Source: Spirochaetaceae bacterium 4572_59
GTDB taxonomy: Bacteria > Spirochaetota > Spirochaetia > DSM-2461
Direction of reading: 5' to 3'
DNA length: 46,998 nt
Assembly: GCA_002084805.1 (NCBI GenBank)
Contig: NBMC01000028.1
Location: 1 to 46,998, forward strand
The notes under the pieces were generated by a model. That model worked only from the letters and a program-made list of their open reading frames with translations, made no database searches and was not told the DNA's origin. The number at the start of each line of letters is the position of its first letter. Within the stretch, counting starts at the first letter, position 1. Shown one piece after another: positions 44,749-46,998 of this stretch. Position numbers and translations under genes: made by a program.

Positions 44749-46065
44749 TCAAGGATAATTCAGTACCGGAGACATGTCGAAATTATTGATAATTATCATA
44801 TTACTCAGTTTTATCGTTGTGGTTCGTCTTGTTTCAAAATGCAGGAAGAGATCATCCGGGATTTCCGGATCAACGGGGGCTTCAAAGGTGGAATCCTGGT
44901 TCCCGTCAAAGTAGAATCTCAGCAAATCGTCCCGTATGAATACGTTCATTGATTTAACAGCTCCCGGATCTATTGTATATAGCTCATCAAAATATGTTTT
45001 TTCTGATCCCTTTACCCTGGCTCTGGCAATAATATGATCCGAGTAGAACTCAACTTCGATCCCTGTCTCCATATCCTGGCTATCTTTTTTAAGATACATC
45101 TTAAAAAGTGGGATCGTTTCCTCTCCCGTTTGGGGACTGTCATAGTACAGATCAAGGCTTATAAACCTGTTATCTCCAACTGGTAGTTTTTCAAGTGAAA
45201 AGGTCGCTGGATTATCCGTACCGTTAGCTGTCATTTCCACAATACCTCCACCCGGATAGTTTACCACTGATCCATTATCCGTATGGGGATAAAAGAGGTC
45301 ATCATCATAATTAGCATCCTTACTATCCCAGCTGCTATCGTTAAGGTAGTACCAGCCCCGTAGATATCTGTTGATTGATTTATAGGATCCGTCATCATCG
45401 TCAAACTGAATTAGCTCAAAGGGAGTGGTAATCGTTAATCCCGGATGCCAGGGATTATCAGCCCAGTCGGAATGTGTATTGTTTTCCGCTTCCATCCTGA
45501 GTATATAGCTACCCTTTTTTATGGGAGAGAAATCTCCGCTCCGCAGAGTCAAGCTTACGGTTTCCAGGGGGAATATGTAATAATCTGAGGAATCCAGACT
45601 GAAGAGCTCTACTCTTGCAGAATCTGCCGGGTATCCCACATTGGTCATTTCAAAAACATCTGCTTCGGCCTGGAGACCATTGTAATTACCTCTGAAGGGA
45701 TCCGGCAGATTCTGGCTGTTATCTCCCGATTGGGAAACATAGAACTGTCTTTTATCTGTGGTAACGGCAAATCCCGTCATACTTGTCTCTTCGTAATTAT
45801 GCACCAGCTGTACCCTTGCATCCCAATATCCTGCAGGAATATCCAATGTTGCAGAAACCGTTTTTGTTTCACTGTCACAGTCCATACTACCTGACATCTG
45901 TTCATTCGAGGTCAGACTTTTCAATGTGTATGTGGCTGAGTCTATTTCATAATCTCCGGAGTAGTCGACGGTTAGAAATAATCCGTTTTTATCTTCCTCA
46001 CTGTCTGAGATATCACAGGAGAAAATTAGCAGCATAAGAAAGAACTGAAACAAAGTCTTCTTCAT
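44749..46065 (-). CDS. Predicted surface or periplasmic lipoprotein, unknown function
   Basis: Not recognised. The 438-residue protein starts MKKTLFQFFLMLLIFSC, a lipoprotein signal with the lipidated cysteine at about residue 17. The rest is rich in Asp, Ser, Tyr and aromatic beta-strand patterns (VDYSGDYEIDSATYTLKSL and similar), suggesting one or two beta-sandwich domains. A carbohydrate-binding-like fold would fit the last half (FISLDLYYDSPQTGEE), but no family is assigned. AGAGGAA lies about 11 bases before the ATG. It is divergent from the DtxR-type regulator. Confidence 0.7.
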   Translation of the reverse strand: MKKTLFQFFLMLLIFSCDISDSEEDKNGLFLTVDYSGDYEIDSATYTLKSLTSNEQMSGSMDCDSETKTVSATLDIPAGYWDARVQLVHNYEETSMTGFAVTTDKRQFYVSQSGDNSQNLPDPFRGNYNGLQAEADVFEMTNVGYPADSARVELFSLDSSDYYIFPLETVSLTLRSGDFSPIKKGSYILRMEAENNTHSDWADNPWHPGLTITTPFELIQFDDDDGSYKSINRYLRGWYYLNDSSWDSKDANYDDDLFYPHTDNGSVVNYPGGGIVEMTANGTDNPATFSLEKLPVGDNRFISLDLYYDSPQTGEETIPLFKMYLKKDSQDMETGIEVEFYSDHIIARARVKGSEKTYFDELYTIDPGAVKSMNVFIRDDLLRFYFDGNQDSTFEAPVDPEIPDDLFLHFETRRTTTIKLSNMIIINNFDMSPVLNYP

Positions 46066-46197
46066 TTGGTATTATTCCTCTTTTATAAATATATAACGTA
46101 GTTTTACTATTTTTACATAAATCTGTTATTTTAGCAGGAATAATGTGATTTTTGCTTATTATTTCAGGCCAGGACACACATCTCTTTTTCCGTTCTC

Positions 46198-46240
46198 TTG
46201 ACAATGAACATCGTAAGTGGTAAAACTTAGACATGCCTAA
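46198..46240 (+). promoter_or_regulatory. Promoter and DtxR-type operator overlapping the regulator's start codon
   Basis: TTGACA (46198-46203) and TAAAAC (46221-46226) are 17 bases apart. The ATG at 46233 begins six bases after the -10 box, so the message should be leaderless. TTAGACATGCCTAA (46227-46240), a DtxR-like palindrome, covers the start codon. A wider inverted repeat (AGTGGTAAAA and TTTTACCACCTT) surrounds it. Confidence 0.7.
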
Positions 46241-46943
46241 CTTTTACCACCTTAAAGATCTTTCCTCTAACTTTGAAGATTATCTGAAAACCATAGGGGA
46301 CCTGGAAGCGGAGAAACAGCAGATCCGATCTAAGGAAATTGCCAGAATAATGAAAGTTAAACCCTCCTCAGTCACAAATGCCCTGCAGGTTTTAAGGGAA
46401 CAGGATCTGATAACTTACAGGCCCTACGGCCCCATAGCTCTGACTCATAAGGGAAAACAGATATGGCTGATCCTCCATCAGAAATATAAAGCCGTCAAGG
46501 AGTTTCTGAGTGACACCCTTGAGATAGATCATCATATGGCAGAAGTCTTGGCCCATAAGATTGAGCATGCTGTTTCATCTGAGGTAAGCGAGCGAATGTT
46601 TCTCCTTAATGAGTTTTTAAATACGCATAGCAGTTGCGGAGCCGGAATAAGAGAGAAACTTCATGATTATTATATGAAAGAGACAAAAGAGTCAGAGAAG
46701 ACAATTGACAGAGAGCCTACTCCATTTCTTTTGTCGTTCCTGAAAGCGGGAGAGAAGGGGACTATTCATAAATTGAAGGGAGATGCTGCTACTCGTGAAA
46801 AACTGATGAATATGGGTATGAATCGGGGGCAGGATGTATTGGTTGAAAGAATTGCTCCTCTGGGTGATCCTATGGAAATAAGTGTAAGAGGATACAGTCT
46901 TTCGCTCAGAAAATCTGAGGCCGGGCTGGTAATCATGAAATAG
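46233..46943 (+). CDS. DtxR/MntR-family metal-dependent repressor with FeoA domain
   Basis: A 236-residue regulator that senses Fe2+ or Mn2+. The winged helix lies at about 10-70 (EDYLKTIGDLEAEKQQIRSK, then SSVTNALQVLREQDLI), the metal/dimer helix region at 80-135 (EFLSDTLEIDHHMAEVLAHK), and an FeoA/SH3-like domain at about 160-236 (GEKGTIHKLKGDAATREKLM, ENRGQDVLVE-like). Start ATG 46233 lies inside its own operator, indicating autoregulation. A second operator and a ribosome site occur directly after it, so the controlled gene (probably a metal transporter such as feo) begins beyond the window. Confidence 0.92.
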   Translation: MPNFYHLKDLSSNFEDYLKTIGDLEAEKQQIRSKEIARIMKVKPSSVTNALQVLREQDLITYRPYGPIALTHKGKQIWLILHQKYKAVKEFLSDTLEIDHHMAEVLAHKIEHAVSSEVSERMFLLNEFLNTHSSCGAGIREKLHDYYMKETKESEKTIDREPTPFLLSFLKAGEKGTIHKLKGDAATREKLMNMGMNRGQDVLVERIAPLGDPMEISVRGYSLSLRKSEAGLVIMK

Positions 46944-46969
46944 AAGAAAGTATTTTTTTTAATGTATAA

Positions 46970-46992
46970 GTTAGACATTTCTAACATGTTAG
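46970..46992 (+). promoter_or_regulatory. Second DtxR-type operator at the right edge
   Basis: GTTAGACATTTCTAAC (46970-46985) is palindromic and is followed by CTAACATGTTAG (46981-46992), an overlapping palindrome. AGAGGAGT at the window end is a ribosome site for the next gene. Confidence 0.65.
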
Positions 46993-46998
46993 AGGAGT

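Overview
The window looks like a chromosome segment of a free-living, fermentative spirochete (Spirochaetales). This is an inference from gene content: an anaerobic citrate-lyase pathway, an [FeFe]-hydrogenase relic, chemoreceptors, a Y_Y_Y-type sensor, moderate GC and spirochete-like protein style. No rRNA, tRNA or CRISPR array was seen, so the placement is soft.

Left part (1-10.3 kb): the tail of a ProW-type permease and its terminator; a SWIM/SNF2 helicase; an orphan 58-residue ribbon-helix-helix protein; a small secreted acidic protein; a tight three-gene operon (CBS protein, EIIA-like/CBS protein, ArsB/NhaD-type transporter); three tandem AIM24-family paralogues; and a convergent membrane-anchored TPR protein.

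Stress island (10.49-14.70 kb): a decayed IS with 15-bp inverted ends, then a stand-alone cyclic-nucleotide-binding protein, two Hsp20 chaperones behind a textbook sigma-54 promoter, and a periplasmic HtrA/DegP protease. It closes with a second copy of the same IS right end in direct orientation. The outer ends are flanked by the same 4 bp (ATTC). It reads as a composite mobile proteostasis island.

Middle (14.9-25.7 kb): a hybrid sensor protein without an ATPase domain, two sugar kinases (FGGY and PfkB), and a MarR-MATE operon with repeated TTGCAA operators. A decaying zone follows: a frameshifted MFS gene, a membrane-sensor relic broken by 22-bp and 55-bp tandem duplications, an intact OxlT-like MFS gene, and an [FeFe]-hydrogenase relic.

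Citrate regulon (25.77-37.86 kb): citCDEFGX, then a two-component system (the sensor kinase is broken at two equivalent places; the NarL-type regulator is intact), then tctCBA for tricarboxylate uptake. The same operator architecture, TGTAGGA-N4-TCCTACA-N16-TCCTAC, lies before citC and before tctC. It is the probable binding site of the NarL-type regulator, and it joins citrate import and cleavage into one regulon.

Right part (37.9-47.0 kb): a chemoreceptor coupled to a 48-residue membrane peptide, a ZIP metal transporter, a MYG1-like hydrolase with a Cas4-like/DUF2779 nuclease, a chemoreceptor with two sensory CZB zinc domains, an unknown lipoprotein, and a DtxR-FeoA metal regulator. The regulator's operator overlaps its own start codon and recurs just before the window's end. 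Several genes (4192, 11386, 42562, 46233) appear to have leaderless promoters.
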